From NCBI GenBank assembly GCA_022846635.1, contig AP025685.1:3348001-3412000 (forward strand): a stretch of 64,000 nucleotides of DNA, read 5' to 3'. How positions within the stretch are numbered: the first letter of the stretch is position 1; each line of letters starts with the position of its first letter. A program made the translations under genes and the position numbers. This DNA comes from Salmonella enterica subsp. enterica serovar Choleraesuis (GTDB lineage: Bacteria; Pseudomonadota; Gammaproteobacteria; Enterobacterales; Enterobacteriaceae). This document shows, one piece after another, positions 1 through 12,211 of this stretch. Below the pieces are notes generated by a model. The model saw only the letters and a program-made list of their open reading frames with translations. It was not told where the DNA came from and searched no databases.

Positions 1-91
1 ACCGCACTCTTATTTCATAGCATTTTATTTTATTAAAATTATGTGATGGAATGAACAGATTATTCTCCTTTATATTCTCATGGAAATAGTC

Positions 92-424
92 GTGAAACCC
101 TATATCTATCTGGCCATGGCCATTGTGGTTGAGACAGCAGCCACCTCTATTCTCAATTTATCCAACGGATTTAAGAACCTGGTTCCAACGTTTATTAGCC
201 TCGCCTGCTACAGCCTCTCGTTCTTCTTGTTGTCTAAAATACTGACGGCAATGCCGGTGGGGATAGTCTATGCCCTATGGTCAGGATGTGGGATTTTGCT
301 GGTCACTTTGGTGGGTTTTTTCTTCTATCACCAGCGTATCGATCTGCCGGCAATACTGGGGATTTTATTAATTCTGGCGGGGGTAGCTATTATTAACCTG
401 TTCTCTGGTACCCTGGTTAAATAA
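92..424 (+). CDS. SMR-family (EmrE/Qac-type) multidrug efflux transporter
   Basis: Small four-helix inner-membrane protein of the small multidrug resistance family, which exchanges protons for cationic drugs as a dimer. Seen: about 110 residues, four hydrophobic segments, and the EmrE hallmarks: the membrane-embedded Glu in helix 1 (AIVVETAAT), the Tyr and Trp in VYALWSG, and a C-terminal GVAIINLFS. A GTG start at 92 puts the key Glu at residue 14, exactly as in EmrE, and has a GGAA purine run 6 nt upstream. The ATG at 80 would add four residues and lacks a ribosome-binding site, so GTG is preferred. It is convergent with accA, where E. coli carries ldcC. Substrate unknown; the Qac-like drug branch fits better than the guanidinium (Gdx/SugE) branch. 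Confidence 0.85.
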   Translation: MKPYIYLAMAIVVETAATSILNLSNGFKNLVPTFISLACYSLSFFLLSKILTAMPVGIVYALWSGCGILLVTLVGFFFYHQRIDLPAILGILLILAGVAIINLFSGTLVK

Positions 425-502
425 GCGCACCATAAGCTAAAATAGAAATCCCCATCCCTATCGTGATAGTTATTCCCGGTAAGGAGCGATGAAAATTCCA
501 GC

Positions 503-535
503 AAAAAAAACGGCCCATCAGGGCCGTTTTTATTT
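503..535. terminator. Bidirectional intrinsic terminator between accA and the SMR gene
   Basis: Seven-base-pair GC-rich stem (ACGGCCC / GGGCCGT) with an ATCA loop. It has an A8 run on the left and a T-rich run on the right, so it can end both the minus-strand accA transcript and the plus-strand efflux gene. Confidence 0.8.
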
Positions 536-546
536 ATCCGAATTTA

Positions 547-1506
547 TCAGGCGTAGCCGTAGCTCATCAGACGCTGATAGCGGCGGTTCAGCAGCTCTTC
601 CGTCGTTAAACCATCGAGATCGGCCAGGTCTGCCAGCAGCTGTGCTTTCAGGGATGAAGCCATAATATCCGGGTGACGATGCGCGCCGCCCAGAGGCTCA
701 GGAATTACGCTGTCGATAAGATTCAGCTCTTTCAGGCGTGGAGCAATGATACCCATCGCCTCAGCTGCCAGTGGAGCTTTATCCGCACTTTTCCACAGAA
801 TGGACGCGCAACCTTCCGGGGAGATTACTGAATAGGTGCTGTATTGCAGCATATTCACTTTATCGCCCACGCCAATTGCCAGCGCACCGCCGGAACCACC
901 CTCACCGATAACGGTACAGATAACCGGCACCTTAAGCCGCGACATTTCACGCAGGTTACGGGCGATAGCTTCAGACTGACCGCGCTCTTCAGCGCCAACG
1001 CCTGGGTAAGCCCCTGGGGTGTCGATAAAGGTGATGATCGGCATGTTAAAACGCTCGGCCATCTCCATCAGACGCAAAGCCTTACGGTAACCTTCTGGAG
1101 CAGGCATACCAAAGTTGCGACGGATTTTCTCTTTCGTTTCACGGCCTTTCTGATGGCCGATAATCATCACCGGACGTCCATCCAGACGAGCGATACCGCC
1201 AACAATGGCTTTATCATCGGCGAATGCGCGATCGCCTGCCAGCTCGTCGAACTCATCAAACGCCAGACGAACATAATCCAGGGTATAAGGACGCAGAGGA
1301 TGGCGAGCCAGTTGAGCAATCTGCCATGCGCCAAGATCGGCAAAGATCTTGCGGGTCAGCTCAACGCTCTTTTCACGCAGACGGTGAACCTCTTCGTCGA
1401 TGTTAATATCGAGCTTCTCATCCTGACGGCTTACCGACGTCAGAGAATCAATTTTCGCTTCCAGCTCTGCAATCGGCTGTTCAAAATCAAGGAAATTCAG
1501 ACTCAT
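547..1506 (-). CDS. accA: Acetyl-CoA carboxylase carboxyltransferase subunit alpha
   Basis: With AccD it forms the carboxyltransferase that moves CO2 from biotin-BCCP to acetyl-CoA, giving malonyl-CoA, the committed step of fatty acid synthesis in the cytosol. Seen: 319 residues, the same length as E. coli AccA and collinear throughout. It has an N-terminal helical region (about 1-60) and a crotonase-like fold with the glycine-rich [12 protein letters not shown] stretch at 201-212. It starts 12 nt after the dnaE stop and is the last gene of the lpxD-fabZ-lpxA-lpxB-rnhB-dnaE run, linking lipid A, replication and fatty acid synthesis on one transcript. The intrinsic terminator lies directly downstream. 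Confidence 0.98.
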   Translation of the reverse strand: MSLNFLDFEQPIAELEAKIDSLTSVSRQDEKLDINIDEEVHRLREKSVELTRKIFADLGAWQIAQLARHPLRPYTLDYVRLAFDEFDELAGDRAFADDKAIVGGIARLDGRPVMIIGHQKGRETKEKIRRNFGMPAPEGYRKALRLMEMAERFNMPIITFIDTPGAYPGVGAEERGQSEAIARNLREMSRLKVPVICTVIGEGGSGGALAIGVGDKVNMLQYSTYSVISPEGCASILWKSADKAPLAAEAMGIIAPRLKELNLIDSVIPEPLGGAHRHPDIMASSLKAQLLADLADLDGLTTEELLNRRYQRLMSYGYA

Positions 1507-1518
1507 AATATTCCTGTA

Positions 1519-4500
1519 TTAGTCAAACTCCAGCTCCACCTGCTCCGAACCTATCAGACCCCTTAAATCGTTAAGTAACCGATCGCTGGGGGTAATCCGC
1601 CAGGTTGCACCGAAGCGCAGTCGCGCCCGGGCATCCGTCCGCTGATAGTACAGATGTACTGGAATGGTCCCCGAACGATAGGGTTCCAGAGACTGGCGTA
1701 GACGGTTTAAAAGCTGGTCATCAATTTGCCTGTCCGTCAGCGAGATAGCAAGCCCGCGAGCATATTTTTCGCGGGCTTCGTCAATGTCCATAACTTCGCG
1801 GGCCATCATTTTAAGGCCTCCGCTGAAGTCATCAAAGCTGACCTGTCCGCTGACGATCAGAATACGGTCTTTTTCCAGCAGATGCTGGTATTTTTCCAGA
1901 GCCTCGGTGAATAACATCACCTCAAGACGGCCGGAACGGTCATCTATGGTACAGATACCGATGCGATTACCGCGCTTGGTGACCATAACCCGCGCAGCAA
2001 TAACCAATCCCGCCGCGGTGGTCATTTTACCACGTTCGGTCGGGTGCATATCTTTTAGGCGCAAACCGCCAACATAACGCTCAATTTCTTTCAGATACTG
2101 AGTAATCGGGTGGCCGGATAAGTATAGGCCGAGGGTTTCCCGCTCGCCGTCCAGCACTTGCTGCTCGGGCCATGGCAGGCAGCTGGCATATGACTGCTCA
2201 ACCTGCTCTGGTTCTTCCGCCAGTACCCCAAACATATCAGCCTGACCAATTGCCTCAGCCTTAGCATGCTGGTCTGCGGCCTTCAGCGCATCGCCCAGCG
2301 CATTCATCAGCGCTGCGCGATGTGGACCCAGGCGATCGAACGCCCCGGACATTATCAGTTTTTCCAGCACCCGGCGATTAAGCTTTTTAGTATCGGTACG
2401 GGCGCAGAGGTCAAACAGCTCGCGGAAATAACCGCCCTCGTTACGGGCCTCGATAATAGCCTCGATTGGCCCTTCACCCACACCTTTAATCGCGCCAATG
2501 CCGTAGACAATTTCGCCTTCGTCGTTAACGTGGAAATGATACAGGCCGGAGTTTATATCTGGCGGCAGAATTTTAAGCCCCATGCGCCAGCATTCGTCCA
2601 CCAGGCCCACCACTTTTTCAGTGTTATCCATATCGGCAGTCATCACCGCCGCCATAAATTCGGCCGGATAGTGCGTTTTAAGCCACAGGGTTTGATAAGA
2701 GACCAGCGCGTAGGCCGCTGAGTGCGATTTGTTAAATCCGTAACCGGCGAATTTCTCCACCAGGTCAAAGATTTTCATCGCCAGTTCGCCATCAACGCCA
2801 TTTTGCTTCGCGCCTTCTTCAAAGGTGCCGCGCTGCTTAGCCATCTCTTCCGGTTTTTTCTTACCCATCGCACGACGCAGCATGTCCGCGCCGCCGAGAG
2901 TATAACCGGAGAGCACCTGCGCTATCTGCATAACCTGTTCCTGGTACAGGATGATGCCGTAGGTCGGCTCCAGTACTGGTTTCAGGCTTTCATGCTGCCA
3001 CTGGATATCCGGATACGATATCTCTTCACGACCGTGCTTACGGTCAATGAAGTTATCTACCATGCCAGATTGTAGCGGGCCCGGGCGGAACAGGGCCACC
3101 AGGGCTATCATATCTTCGAAGCAGTCTGGCTGTAGGCGCTTGATAAGATCTTTCATTCCGCGCGATTCCAGCTGGAATACGGCGGTGGTCTCTGAGCGCT
3201 GGAGAATATCGAAGCTTTTTTTATCGTCAAGCGGAATGGCCGCGATATCAATAGGCTCCAGGCCTTGTTTCGCACGTCGGGCGTTGATCATCTCCAACGC
3301 CCAGTTGATGATGGTCAGAGTACGCAAGCCAAGGAAGTCAAACTTCACCAGACCCGCGTATTCCACATCATTCTTATCAAACTGCGTTACCGGGTGCTGC
3401 CCTAATTCGTCGCAATATAGAGGCGCAAAGTCGGTGATTTTAGTGGGAGCAATAACTACGCCCCCGGCGTGTTTACCGGCGTTACGGGTAACCCCTTCCA
3501 GCTTACGCGCCATATCAATCAGCGCTTTAACTTCCTCATCAGCCTCATAAATATCCGGGAGCTGCGGCTCAGCCTCAAACGCTTTTGCCAGCGTCATGCC
3601 CGGATCTGGCGGCACCAGTTTAGAGATGCGATCGACAAAACCATAAGGGTGCCCCAACACGCGGCCTACGTCGCGAATAACCGCTTTTGCCGCCATGGTA
3701 CCGAAGGTAATAATCTGCGATACCGCATCACGGCCATACATATCGGCTACGTGATCAATAACCTGGTCACGTTTTTCCATGCAGAAGTCGACGTCGAAAT
3801 CGGGCATCGAAACGCGTTCCGGGTTAAGGAAGCGTTCGAACAGCAAGTCGAATTCCAGCGGATCGAGGTCAGTAATTTTGAGCGCATAGGCAACCAGCGA
3901 ACCGGCACCGGAACCACGTCCCGGCCCTACCGGCACGCCGTTGTCCTTGGACCACTGGATAAACTCCATCACTATCAGGAAGTAACCAGGAAATCCCATC
4001 TGATTGATAACTTTGAGCTCTATCTCAAGGCGTTCATCATAAGGGGGGCGCTTGCTGGCGCGCTCTTGCGGGTCTGGGAACAGAAACTCCAGGCGCTCTT
4101 CCAGCCCTTCATGAGATTTCTTAACCAGAAAATCTTCGGTAGACATATCCCCGGTCGGGAACTGGGGCAAGAAATATTCGCCCAGGCGCACCGTCACATT
4201 ACAGCGACGGGCAATTTCGACGCTGTTTTCCAGCGCTTCGGGGATGTCGGCAAACAGTTCGCACATCTCTTCTTCAGAGCGTAGATACTGCTGAGCCGAG
4301 TAGTTTCGCGGGCGCTTAGGATCGTCGAGGGTAAAACCATCGTGAATAGCAACCCGGATTTCATGGGCATCAAAATCCGAGGCCTCAATAAAGCGCACAT
4401 CGTTGGTCGCCACAACCGGTAGCCCACGCTGCCCGGCGAGTTGTACGGCGGCATGAAGATAACGTTCTTCGTCTTCACGTCCCGTTCGAATCAACTCAAG

Positions 4501-5001
4501 AAAGTAGCGATCGGCGAAGTGTTCCTCGTAAAAAGCCAGACACTGTTCAACCAGCGCGTCATTCCCTCTCAGCAGGCTTATGCCCACATCCCCCATACGA
4601 GCACCAGAGAGCAAAATAAGCCCCTGATTAAGCTCCGCCAGCCACTCCAGGTCGATATAAGGCCCGGCAGCACCATAGCCGCGCTGATAAGCCCGGGAGA
4701 TAAGCAGAGTGAGATTCTGATAACCAGTATTGTCCGCAGCCAGCACAGTCAGATGAGAGAACTCCTCCCCCATCAGTGGATTAAGCACATTAAAGTCAGC
4801 GGCTACCAGCGGCTTCATCCCTGCGCCGTGAGCGGCTCCGTAAAACTTAACCAATCCGCACAGGTTGGTGAAATCACTAATCGCCATCGCCGGCATGCCA
4901 AGCGCCGCCGCCTTTTTCACCAGCGGCCCCACTTTGGCCAGTCCATCGATCATCGAATAGTCACTGTGCACACGCAGGTGCACGAAGCGGGGTTCTGCCA
5001 T
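1519..5001 (-). CDS. dnaE: DNA polymerase III subunit alpha
   Basis: Catalytic subunit of the replicative polymerase. Seen: 1160 residues, identical in length to E. coli DnaE. It has an N-terminal PHP domain ([11 protein letters not shown] near residue 10), palm-domain aspartates in SMPDFDVDF (D401 and D403 by E. coli numbering) and in KFDFLGLRT (D555), the QADMF sliding-clamp-binding motif around 920, then the OB and tau-binding C-terminal region. It lies between rnhB (34 nt upstream) and accA (12 nt downstream) in the conserved envelope/replication operon. Nothing unusual. Confidence 0.99.
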   Translation of the reverse strand: MAEPRFVHLRVHSDYSMIDGLAKVGPLVKKAAALGMPAMAISDFTNLCGLVKFYGAAHGAGMKPLVAADFNVLNPLMGEEFSHLTVLAADNTGYQNLTLLISRAYQRGYGAAGPYIDLEWLAELNQGLILLSGARMGDVGISLLRGNDALVEQCLAFYEEHFADRYFLELIRTGREDEERYLHAAVQLAGQRGLPVVATNDVRFIEASDFDAHEIRVAIHDGFTLDDPKRPRNYSAQQYLRSEEEMCELFADIPEALENSVEIARRCNVTVRLGEYFLPQFPTGDMSTEDFLVKKSHEGLEERLEFLFPDPQERASKRPPYDERLEIELKVINQMGFPGYFLIVMEFIQWSKDNGVPVGPGRGSGAGSLVAYALKITDLDPLEFDLLFERFLNPERVSMPDFDVDFCMEKRDQVIDHVADMYGRDAVSQIITFGTMAAKAVIRDVGRVLGHPYGFVDRISKLVPPDPGMTLAKAFEAEPQLPDIYEADEEVKALIDMARKLEGVTRNAGKHAGGVVIAPTKITDFAPLYCDELGQHPVTQFDKNDVEYAGLVKFDFLGLRTLTIINWALEMINARRAKQGLEPIDIAAIPLDDKKSFDILQRSETTAVFQLESRGMKDLIKRLQPDCFEDMIALVALFRPGPLQSGMVDNFIDRKHGREEISYPDIQWQHESLKPVLEPTYGIILYQEQVMQIAQVLSGYTLGGADMLRRAMGKKKPEEMAKQRGTFEEGAKQNGVDGELAMKIFDLVEKFAGYGFNKSHSAAYALVSYQTLWLKTHYPAEFMAAVMTADMDNTEKVVGLVDECWRMGLKILPPDINSGLYHFHVNDEGEIVYGIGAIKGVGEGPIEAIIEARNEGGYFRELFDLCARTDTKKLNRRVLEKLIMSGAFDRLGPHRAALMNALGDALKAADQHAKAEAIGQADMFGVLAEEPEQVEQSYASCLPWPEQQVLDGERETLGLYLSGHPITQYLKEIERYVGGLRLKDMHPTERGKMTTAAGLVIAARVMVTKRGNRIGICTIDDRSGRLEVMLFTEALEKYQHLLEKDRILIVSGQVSFDDFSGGLKMMAREVMDIDEAREKYARGLAISLTDRQIDDQLLNRLRQSLEPYRSGTIPVHLYYQRTDARARLRFGATWRITPSDRLLNDLRGLIGSEQVELEFD

Positions 5002-5035
5002 CTCTTTATCCGATCGTTATGCAGTGAGACTCTGG

Positions 5036-5632
5036 CTAATCAGCCAGGTCAAGAATGCGCTTTACCGGGCCAAAACTGCGCCGGTGGTGAATAGTTGCCC
5101 CATGTTCGGAGAGCTTCTCCAGGTGCAATGCGGTAGGGTAGCCTTTATGTTTCGCAAACCCATACTGCGGAAAGGCAAGATCAAGTTCTGCCATTTCCCG
5201 GTCCCGGGTAACTTTAGCGACGATAGAAGCGGCGCTGATTTCCGCAACCCGGCTATCGCCTTTAACCACCGCCATAGAGGGCATAGGTAATGCCGGGCAG
5301 CGATTGCCGTCAATCAGAACATATTCTGGGGCGATATGCAGTCCGGCAACGGCTCGCTGCATAGCCAGCATTGTTGCATGCAATATGTTCAGCGTATCAA
5401 TTTCTTCCGGCTCTGCCCGCCCGAGGCTCCAGGCCAGCGCTTTTTCGAGGATTTCATCATAGAGCGCCAGGCGGCGCTTTTCGGACAGCGCCTTGGAATC
5501 CGCCAGCCCGACGATAGGCTTCGCCGGATCGAGGATAACCGCAGCAGTCACTACGGCACCGACCAGAGGCCCGCGCCCTACTTCATCCACACCAGCAACC
5601 AGATGAGTATGCGGATAGATAAATTCAATCAC
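5036..5632 (-). CDS. rnhB: Ribonuclease HII
   Basis: Cleaves the RNA strand of RNA-DNA hybrids and removes single ribonucleotides from DNA. Seen: 198 residues, as in E. coli. Metal-binding acidic residues are D16 and E17 in [10 protein letters not shown], with further conserved Asp in VLIDGNR and VKGDSRV. The C-terminal RRSFGPVK motif is present. The start overlaps the lpxB stop by 4 nt, so translation is probably coupled. Confidence 0.98.
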   Translation of the reverse strand: MIEFIYPHTHLVAGVDEVGRGPLVGAVVTAAVILDPAKPIVGLADSKALSEKRRLALYDEILEKALAWSLGRAEPEEIDTLNILHATMLAMQRAVAGLHIAPEYVLIDGNRCPALPMPSMAVVKGDSRVAEISAASIVAKVTRDREMAELDLAFPQYGFAKHKGYPTALHLEKLSEHGATIHHRRSFGPVKRILDLAD

Positions 5633-6777
5633 TTTGCTAACTCCAGCACGGCCTCAGCCGCCTGTTCATCAGCATTACAGCGAATTTGCTGATGCAGCTG
5701 ACGGAAAGTGTCGTGCATTTTGTGGCTAAACTGGCCGCCTTCAAGCAGCGGAGCAAGGGCGGCTGCCAGATTTTCTGGCTGACACTCTTCCTGCAATAGC
5801 TCTTTGACCAGTTCGCGACCGGCCAGCAAATTTGGCAGGGAGACATACTCTGTCTTCACCAGCCTTTTCGCCAGCCAGAATGTGAACGGCTTCATTCGAT
5901 AGCCAACGACCATCGGACATTTAGCCAACATGCACTCCAGCGCAGCCGTACCTGATGCCAGCAGAGCGGCATCACTGGCGATCATCGCCTCACGCGCTTT
6001 CCCATCAAGCATATGAATATTCAAATCCGGTGCAACGCTGGCTTTAATGGTCTCGAATTGCTCACGCCGACGGGCATTGACCAGCGGCACTACGATTTCC
6101 AAATCCGGCCAACGCTCACGCAGCAGCAGTGCCGTCTTCAGAAAATCTGCGCTTAGCATCTCTACTTCTGCGCCACGACTGCCAGGAAGTAGCGCCAGGC
6201 AGCGGGCATCATGGGCAATTCCCAGCGTATCGCGGGCTCCCATTTTATCGGGATCAAGCGGCATCGCATCGGCCATAGTATGGCCAATAAAGCGACACGG
6301 AACATTGAATCTGTCGTAAAACGCTTTTTCAAAAGGCAGGAAAGCCAGCACCAGGTTGGTCGCTTTGCCTATTTTGAAAACACGCTTTTGACGCCACGCC
6401 CAAACGGATGGGCTGACGTAATGAATGGTTTTGATTCCAGCCTGCTTGAGGTTTCCCTCGAGGGTGATATTGAAATCTGGAGCATCAATACCAACAAAAA
6501 CATCCGGCTGTAGATCGGTAAAGCGCCGGGTCAGATCCGAGCGGATTTTCAGTAGCCGTCGCAGGCGGCCAAGCACTTCGACAATGCCCATCACAGCCAG
6601 CTCTTCCATCTCATACCAAGCTTCACAGCCCTCTGCCTGCATGAGCGGACCGGCGACGCCAACAAAACGGGCATCCGGTACTTGAGCCTTAAGCGCTTTA
6701 ATCAGGCCTGCACCTAAAATATCGCCGGAGGTTTCTCCGGCGACCAGGGCAATTGTAAGCGGTCTGCCTGCTTTCAT
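5629..6777 (-). CDS. lpxB: Lipid-A-disaccharide synthase
   Basis: Inner-membrane-associated glycosyltransferase that joins UDP-2,3-diacylglucosamine and lipid X to form the beta-1,6 disaccharide of lipid A. Seen: 382 residues, the E. coli length. The N-terminal [11 protein letters not shown] motif is typical of family GT19, and the region around ASGTAALE is the conserved donor-binding segment. The ATG follows the lpxA stop with no gap, and its stop overlaps the rnhB start, so it is embedded in the lpxD-fabZ-lpxA-lpxB operon. Confidence 0.98.
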   Translation of the reverse strand: MKAGRPLTIALVAGETSGDILGAGLIKALKAQVPDARFVGVAGPLMQAEGCEAWYEMEELAVMGIVEVLGRLRRLLKIRSDLTRRFTDLQPDVFVGIDAPDFNITLEGNLKQAGIKTIHYVSPSVWAWRQKRVFKIGKATNLVLAFLPFEKAFYDRFNVPCRFIGHTMADAMPLDPDKMGARDTLGIAHDARCLALLPGSRGAEVEMLSADFLKTALLLRERWPDLEIVVPLVNARRREQFETIKASVAPDLNIHMLDGKAREAMIASDAALLASGTAALECMLAKCPMVVGYRMKPFTFWLAKRLVKTEYVSLPNLLAGRELVKELLQEECQPENLAAALAPLLEGGQFSHKMHDTFRQLHQQIRCNADEQAAEAVLELAK

Positions 6778-7566
6778 TTAACGAATCAGGCCGCGCTGAG
6801 AACGGTCGAAGAAGTCGCTAAATGGCTGAACTTCAGGATGTTCTTGTGCAATCGCAGCGATCTCTGGGCGCACTTCTTCCAGAGTCTTACCGCTACGGTA
6901 CAGCAGCTTATAAGCATGGCGAATAGCCTGCAGAGCTTCTTTGCTGAAGCCACGGCGTTTCAGGCCTTCAAAATTCACGCCAAACGGAGTCGCATGGTTA
7001 CCCTGAGCGATTACGAATGGCGGAACATCCTGAGCAACACCTGAACAACCGCCCACCATAACGTGTGCACCGATGGTACAGAACTGGTGTACCGCAGTCA
7101 TACCGCCGATGATGGCAAAATCATCCACGGTAACGTGGCCTGCCAGCGTCGCGTTATTAGCGAGAACGCAGCGATTGCCGAGGGTGCAGTCATGCGCAAC
7201 GTGAGTGTTGATCATCAACAGGTTGTCGCTGCCTACCTTCGTCAACCCACCACCCTGTACGGTTCCGCGGTGGATGGTGACGCTTTCGCGAATTCGGTTA
7301 CGATCACCAATCTCAACGCGGGTAGGTTCCCCGGCGTATTTCAGATCCTGGTTTACTTCACCAATAGAGGCGAATTGGAAGATCTGATTGTCCCGGCCAA
7401 TTTTAGTCAGGCCGTTGACGACGACGTGAGATTTAAGGACGGTGCCTTCTCCAATCTCAACATCGGAACCAACGATACAGAATGGGCCAATGTGAGCATT
7501 GGCGCCGATAATGGCGCCTTCTTCTACTATGGCTGTAGGGTGTATAAAGGCAGACTTCTCAATCAT
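6778..7566 (-). CDS. lpxA: UDP-N-acetylglucosamine acyltransferase
   Basis: First step of lipid A synthesis: transfers R-3-hydroxymyristate from ACP to the 3-OH of UDP-GlcNAc. Seen: 262 residues, as in E. coli. Left-handed beta-helix hexapeptide repeats fill residues 1-190, with the catalytic base H125 in [10 protein letters not shown] and H122 just before it, followed by a helical C-terminal region. It starts 3 nt after fabZ, an enzyme competing for the same acyl-ACP substrate, so their expression is tied together. Confidence 0.99.
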   Translation of the reverse strand: MIEKSAFIHPTAIVEEGAIIGANAHIGPFCIVGSDVEIGEGTVLKSHVVVNGLTKIGRDNQIFQFASIGEVNQDLKYAGEPTRVEIGDRNRIRESVTIHRGTVQGGGLTKVGSDNLLMINTHVAHDCTLGNRCVLANNATLAGHVTVDDFAIIGGMTAVHQFCTIGAHVMVGGCSGVAQDVPPFVIAQGNHATPFGVNFEGLKRRGFSKEALQAIRHAYKLLYRSGKTLEEVRPEIAAIAQEHPEVQPFSDFFDRSQRGLIR

Positions 7567-7569
7567 GTA

Positions 7570-8025
7570 TCAGGCCTCTTTATTACGGGCACACATCATG
7601 GTTGCTTCACAAACAATTTTACCATCTACAGTAGCGACACCTTTAAAGCGAGTCAGGCCACGACGGGTTTTTTCGAAAGTGACTTCCATGATCATTTGAT
7701 CGCCAGGCACAACCGGACGTTTAAAGCGCGCTTCGTCGATACCTGCGAAGTAATACAGTTCGCCTGGTTCCAATTTACCCACGCTCTTAAATGCCAGAAT
7801 ACCCGTGGCTTGCGCCATTGCTTCCAGAATTAATACGCCCGGGAAAATCGGTTTACCAGGGAAGTGGCCCTGGAAAAACGGCTCATTTACCGAGACATTT
7901 TTAACTGCACGCAGAAAGCGGCCTTCTTCGAAATCCAGCACACGATCGACCAGCAGAAACGGGAAACGATGCGGAAGAAGTTCCAAAATTTCTTCAATGT
8001 GCAGAGTATGAGTGTCAGTAGTCAA
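7570..8025 (-). CDS. fabZ: 3-hydroxyacyl-ACP dehydratase FabZ (UUG start)
   Basis: Hot-dog-fold dehydratase of the fatty acid elongation cycle. Seen: catalytic H54 in FQGHFPGKP and E68 in LILEAMAQ. The frame stays open to 8067, but the E. coli-like N-terminus ([14 protein letters not shown]) begins at a TTG codon at 8025-8023. That codon is preceded by the purine-rich AGGAAGAG, giving 151 residues, the same as E. coli, whose fabZ also starts with UUG. The longer frame would add 14 residues without family similarity. It sits between lpxD and lpxA. Confidence 0.96.
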   Translation of the reverse strand: MTTDTHTLHIEEILELLPHRFPFLLVDRVLDFEEGRFLRAVKNVSVNEPFFQGHFPGKPIFPGVLILEAMAQATGILAFKSVGKLEPGELYYFAGIDEARFKRPVVPGDQMIMEVTFEKTRRGLTRFKGVATVDGKIVCEATMMCARNKEA

Positions 8026-8150
8026 AATACTCTTCCTGTCAAAAGGGAAATAAAGCAATAATAACACGGCCCGCTGGCGATTCTCAGAAAGCCGGCAGGC
8101 CGCAAATCTTACGGAATGTAGTCAGGCAAACAGCATTATCGACGCGGTAA

Positions 8151-9167
8151 TTAACCGATTTTTCGTTCGATAGCTTTAAGGCGTTTGTTCATCTCATCGA
8201 TGTTCATCACCAGAGCAGCGGTTTTACGCCAGACTTTATTTGCTTGCAGCGGAATACCCGACGAGTAAACCCCCGGCTCGGTAATTGGACGCATCACCAT
8301 CCCCATACCGGTCACGGTGACCTTGTCGCAGATTTCCATATGGCCGTTGATAACACTGGCTCCGCCAATCATGCAGTAACGGCCAATTTTCAGACTGCCT
8401 GCCATGATGACGCCGCCAGCAACCGCCGTATTGTCGCCAATCACGACATTATGTGCAATCTGGCACTGGTTATCGATGATAACCCCATTGCCAATTTGTG
8501 TATCATCCAGCGCGCCGCGATCGATAGTTGTGCAGGCACCGATCTCGACGTTATTGCCGATAATAACCCGGCCTAACTGCGGAATCTTAACCCAGGTACC
8601 GCGATCGTTGGCGTAGCCAAAGCCATCGCCGCCAATAACGGTACCAGATTGAACCAGGCAGTCGCTGCCGATAATAACTTCATGATAAACGGAGACATTG
8701 GCCCACAGACGAGTACCGGCACCGATACGGGTATTTTTGCCGATAAAGCAGCCCGCGCCGATTCGGACATTATCACCTAGCGTAACGCCAGATTCGATAA
8801 CCGCATTTGCGCCAATGGCCACGTTATTACCCAGGCTCACGCTTGGATCGATAACTGCGCTGGGTGCAATAGATTGCGCTGGCTGTGGAGTGGTATCCAA
8901 AACCTGCGCCATACGCGCATAGGTCAGATACGGGTTCTTCACGACCAGAGCAGGGCCTTTTGCCCATGGCAGATCTTCTGCCGTCATCACCACCGCTGAA
9001 GCGTTGCATGCAGCAAGATGCTCGCGATAACGAGGGTTTACGATAAAGGTAATTTGCCCAACTTCGGCTGAACTCATTGATGCCACGCCGGTGATGGCAA
9101 TATTGCCATCACCATGCAGTTCTGCATCCAGTTCCCGCGCCAGATCGGCCAGTAAAATGGAAGGCAT
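8151..9167 (-). CDS. lpxD: UDP-3-O-(3-hydroxymyristoyl)glucosamine N-acyltransferase
   Basis: Third lipid A step: N-acylation of UDP-3-O-acylglucosamine. Seen: 338 residues (E. coli 341). An N-terminal uridine-binding domain (about 1-100) is followed by a long run of hexapeptide repeats (100-290), with the catalytic His in [12 protein letters not shown] and a C-terminal helix. It lies 3 nt downstream of skp and 125 nt upstream of the fabZ start, in the conserved bamA-skp-lpxD order. Confidence 0.98.
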   Translation of the reverse strand: MPSILLADLARELDAELHGDGNIAITGVASMSSAEVGQITFIVNPRYREHLAACNASAVVMTAEDLPWAKGPALVVKNPYLTYARMAQVLDTTPQPAQSIAPSAVIDPSVSLGNNVAIGANAVIESGVTLGDNVRIGAGCFIGKNTRIGAGTRLWANVSVYHEVIIGSDCLVQSGTVIGGDGFGYANDRGTWVKIPQLGRVIIGNNVEIGACTTIDRGALDDTQIGNGVIIDNQCQIAHNVVIGDNTAVAGGVIMAGSLKIGRYCMIGGASVINGHMEICDKVTVTGMGMVMRPITEPGVYSSGIPLQANKVWRKTAALVMNIDEMNKRLKAIERKIG

Positions 9168-9170
9168 TAC

Positions 9171-9653
9171 TTAGTTAACCTGTTTCAGTACGTCTGCGGT
9201 GATATCGGAGACATCGCTGCCAGCGTAAGCGACAGTGTTGGAGTCCAGCACTACGTCGACATCTTTATCTTTAGCAACTTTCTGAACAGCAGACTGGATG
9301 CGGGAAACCAGTTTGCCACGCTCTTCGTTAGAGCGACGAGCACGATCCTGTTCAAAGGACTGAGCTTTAGTAGCAAACTGCTCACGCTGAGCCATGATAG
9401 CGTTACGATCGCTAGCTTTCATGCTGGAGCCTTCGCGCTGCAGACGCTGCATTTTAGTCTGCAGATCGCCTTCCATACGCTGTAACTCGCTGGCACGGCC
9501 TTTGAATTCGTTTTCCAGTTTCTGGGAAACACCCGTTTTCTGAGCTACCTGCTGAAACAGGCTACCCATATTTACTACGGCAATTTTGTCAGCAGCCTGT
9601 GCAGACGCCGCCATAGCCATAGTTACACCCGCAGCAATTAACCACTTTTTCAC
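9171..9653 (-). CDS. skp: Periplasmic chaperone Skp (OmpH)
   Basis: Trimeric jellyfish-shaped holdase that carries unfolded outer-membrane proteins across the periplasm to BamA. Seen: 160 residues (E. coli 161). A cleavable signal peptide ends near ASAQA at residue 20, followed by a small beta body and a long charged coiled-coil rich in Lys, Arg, Gln and Glu (about 45-130). It directly follows bamA, its downstream partner, and precedes lpxD. Confidence 0.98.
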   Translation of the reverse strand: MKKWLIAAGVTMAMAASAQAADKIAVVNMGSLFQQVAQKTGVSQKLENEFKGRASELQRMEGDLQTKMQRLQREGSSMKASDRNAIMAQREQFATKAQSFEQDRARRSNEERGKLVSRIQSAVQKVAKDKDVDVVLDSNTVAYAGSDVSDITADVLKQVN

Positions 9654-9772
9654 AATAAACTCCTTACCATCCCATATGTGCCAGAGGCACTCTTATCTGC
9701 GTGGCTTTGGCGGACTCGAGGCCCGCCTGAAGTCATCGCTACACTGCTATGACATTCCGTTGCCAGAAACGG

Positions 9773-12181
9773 TTACCAGGTTTTACCAATGTTAAACTGG
9801 AACTGTTCCGATTTATCCCCACTGTATTTTTTGAACGGTTGGGCATAAGAGAAGACCAACGGCCCCAGAGGGGACATCCACTGTACGGCAAGACCACCTG
9901 ACATACGAATATTGCTCGGGTCAGAATAGTCCGGAATCCCAGCGGCGCGAGTCGCTGCGGTATTTTTCCATTCAGTATCCCAAACGCTACCCGCATCCAC
10001 GAACAGAGAAGTACGAACAGAGTTCGCGTATTTCTCGCTCAGGAATGGAGTTGGAGTGATCAGCTCAAGGCTGGCCACGCCCATAGCGTTACCGCCGACT
10101 GCATCGTTGGACTTACATACTGCACTGCCATCGTTACATTCGCGGTTATTAGGCCCAATGTATGCGGCTTTAGGACCGATGTTGTTGGACTGGAAGCCGC
10201 GAACGGAGCCAGAACCACCGGCATAGAAGTTTTCATAGAACGGCATTTCTTTGCCGCCAAAGCCGTCAGCATAGCCCCAACGGGTACGACCCAGAACAAC
10301 CCATTTACGGTCGTGATCGATAGGCACATAGGTCGCCGTATCCAGAGTCGCTTTATAGAACTCGTTATCAGAACCTGGGAGGGTAACTTTACCATTCAGG
10401 TTGACGCGCGAACCTTTCGTTGGGAAGTAACCGCGGTCAAGGTTGTTAAACGTCCAGCCATAGTTGAAGGTGAAGTCGTTCGCATCGTAGCTGTTGTCAT
10501 CGTCATCAGTACGAGGATGCTCGCCCACGGAATTCAGATAACGCCACATCGCCAGCTGCGGTTGCATATCAGACAGGCTGTTATGAACATAGCCTAACCC
10601 AACGCGCAGGGTGTTGTATTCGTTAATTGGGAAGCCGAGGTTACCATCAATACCATAACTTTTATTGGTATAGGTGGAGAGGTCAGCGTCATCCGCTTTG
10701 AAGTCGTTGTAGAAGATACGGCCGCCGAGACTTACACCATCAACGGTGAAGTACGGGTTGGTTGCCGACAATTCTGCGTAGGTTTGGTAATCGTTTTTAG
10801 TACCGCTGATACCCACTGAGTAACCGGTACCCAGCCAGTTATCCTGCTGAACGCCAGCCTGGAAGCTTACGCCACTTTCAGTACCGTAACCGACACCGAA
10901 GTTAAAGCTACCGGTGTTACGTTCTTTAACTTTGTAGACCACATCAACCTGATCCGGACGGCCAGGTACGCGCTGAGTTTCAGTATCTACAGTTTCGAAG
11001 TAACCCAGACGGTTCAGACGCTCTTTACCCTGATCTACCAGGTTGCTGCCCAGCCACGCCCCTTCCATCTGACGCATTTCACGACGCAGAACGGAATCTT
11101 TAGAGGTGTCGTTGCCAACAAAGCGAATTTTGCGAACGTAGTAACGGTTACCCGCATCAACATTGATATGCAGCTTAACGGTCTTATCCGCATCGTTGAT
11201 TTCAGGCTGAGTCTGCACGCGTGGATACGCATAGCCATAACGACCAAGCAGCTGCTTGATATCGTCTTCCATGCGGGTCACTTTAGTGCCGTTATACAGA
11301 TCGCCTGCCTGGATGGTAGACATCCGGTTAATTTCGCTGGAGTGACCGGCCAGGTTGCCGTTGACTTCAACGCCAGAAATTTTGTACTGCTGGCCTTCGG
11401 TGATGTTAACGGTGATGTAGATCCCTTTCTTATCCGGGGTCAGGCTCACCTGGGTAGAATCGATATTGAAGCGGGCATAACCACGATCCAGATAGTAGCT
11501 GCGCAGCGTCTCAAGGTCGCCCTGCAGTTTTTGTTTCTGGTATTTACGGTCACCCACGACGTTCCACCACGGCACTTCATCGCGCAGCTGGAAGTTGGAG
11601 ATCAGTTCATCGGTAGAGAATGCATGATTCCCGACGATGTTAATCTGCTGAATTTTGGCCGACACGCCTTCCTGGAACACCAGCTTAAGGTCTACACGGT
11701 TACGCGGCAGCGGAGTAACAACCGCCTTTACGCTAGCGCTGTATTTACCGACGCTGTAGTAGAAATCTTCAAGCCCTTTCTCGATGTCTGAAAGCGTAGT
11801 GCGGTCAAGAGACTCACCCACCCGGACGCCAGAGGCTTCCAGGTTTTGCTTCAGCATCTCGTCTTTCACCGATTTGTTCCCAGAGAAAGTAATGCTGGCA
11901 ATTGTCGGGCGCTCTTTAACCTGAACCAGAAGAGTTTCCCCGTCGCGTAATACGCGAACGTCTTCGAAGTTCCCGGTTGCGAACAGTGAACGGATAGTAT
12001 TGCCGATATCCTCATCGTTCACGGTATCGCCAACACGTACCGGCATGCTGAGGAGGGCCGCACCAACGGCGACTCGCTGCAGGCCTTCGAAATGAATGTC
12101 CTTCACTACGAACCCGTCTGCACCGTATACGGTGGCGCTGCTAAACAGCAGCGACGCTATGAGCAACTTTTTCATCGCCAT
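9773..12181 (-). CDS. bamA: Outer membrane protein assembly factor BamA
   Basis: Core of the BAM complex, which inserts beta-barrel proteins into the outer membrane. Seen: 802 residues (E. coli 810). It has a signal peptide ending at VYGA, five POTRA domains (about 22-420), a 16-strand barrel (about 424-802), the VRGF lid-loop motif in [11 protein letters not shown] and a C-terminal aromatic residue (GKTW). Extracellular loop 6 is shortened and rewritten relative to E. coli but keeps two cysteines (ECNDGSAVC). It starts 30 nt after rseP. Confidence 0.99.
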   Translation of the reverse strand: MAMKKLLIASLLFSSATVYGADGFVVKDIHFEGLQRVAVGAALLSMPVRVGDTVNDEDIGNTIRSLFATGNFEDVRVLRDGETLLVQVKERPTIASITFSGNKSVKDEMLKQNLEASGVRVGESLDRTTLSDIEKGLEDFYYSVGKYSASVKAVVTPLPRNRVDLKLVFQEGVSAKIQQINIVGNHAFSTDELISNFQLRDEVPWWNVVGDRKYQKQKLQGDLETLRSYYLDRGYARFNIDSTQVSLTPDKKGIYITVNITEGQQYKISGVEVNGNLAGHSSEINRMSTIQAGDLYNGTKVTRMEDDIKQLLGRYGYAYPRVQTQPEINDADKTVKLHINVDAGNRYYVRKIRFVGNDTSKDSVLRREMRQMEGAWLGSNLVDQGKERLNRLGYFETVDTETQRVPGRPDQVDVVYKVKERNTGSFNFGVGYGTESGVSFQAGVQQDNWLGTGYSVGISGTKNDYQTYAELSATNPYFTVDGVSLGGRIFYNDFKADDADLSTYTNKSYGIDGNLGFPINEYNTLRVGLGYVHNSLSDMQPQLAMWRYLNSVGEHPRTDDDDNSYDANDFTFNYGWTFNNLDRGYFPTKGSRVNLNGKVTLPGSDNEFYKATLDTATYVPIDHDRKWVVLGRTRWGYADGFGGKEMPFYENFYAGGSGSVRGFQSNNIGPKAAYIGPNNRECNDGSAVCKSNDAVGGNAMGVASLELITPTPFLSEKYANSVRTSLFVDAGSVWDTEWKNTAATRAAGIPDYSDPSNIRMSGGLAVQWMSPLGPLVFSYAQPFKKYSGDKSEQFQFNIGKTW

Positions 12182-12211
12182 CGTTGTTATGCGTTCTTCC
12201 TAACCAACTCT

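Noticed and set aside
844..1566. 240-codon plus-strand frame opposite accA
   Set aside because: Mirror frame of AccA, crossing into dnaE; no supporting signals.
3469..4284. 271-codon plus-strand frame opposite dnaE
   Set aside because: Antisense to a fully conserved DnaE; no independent signals.
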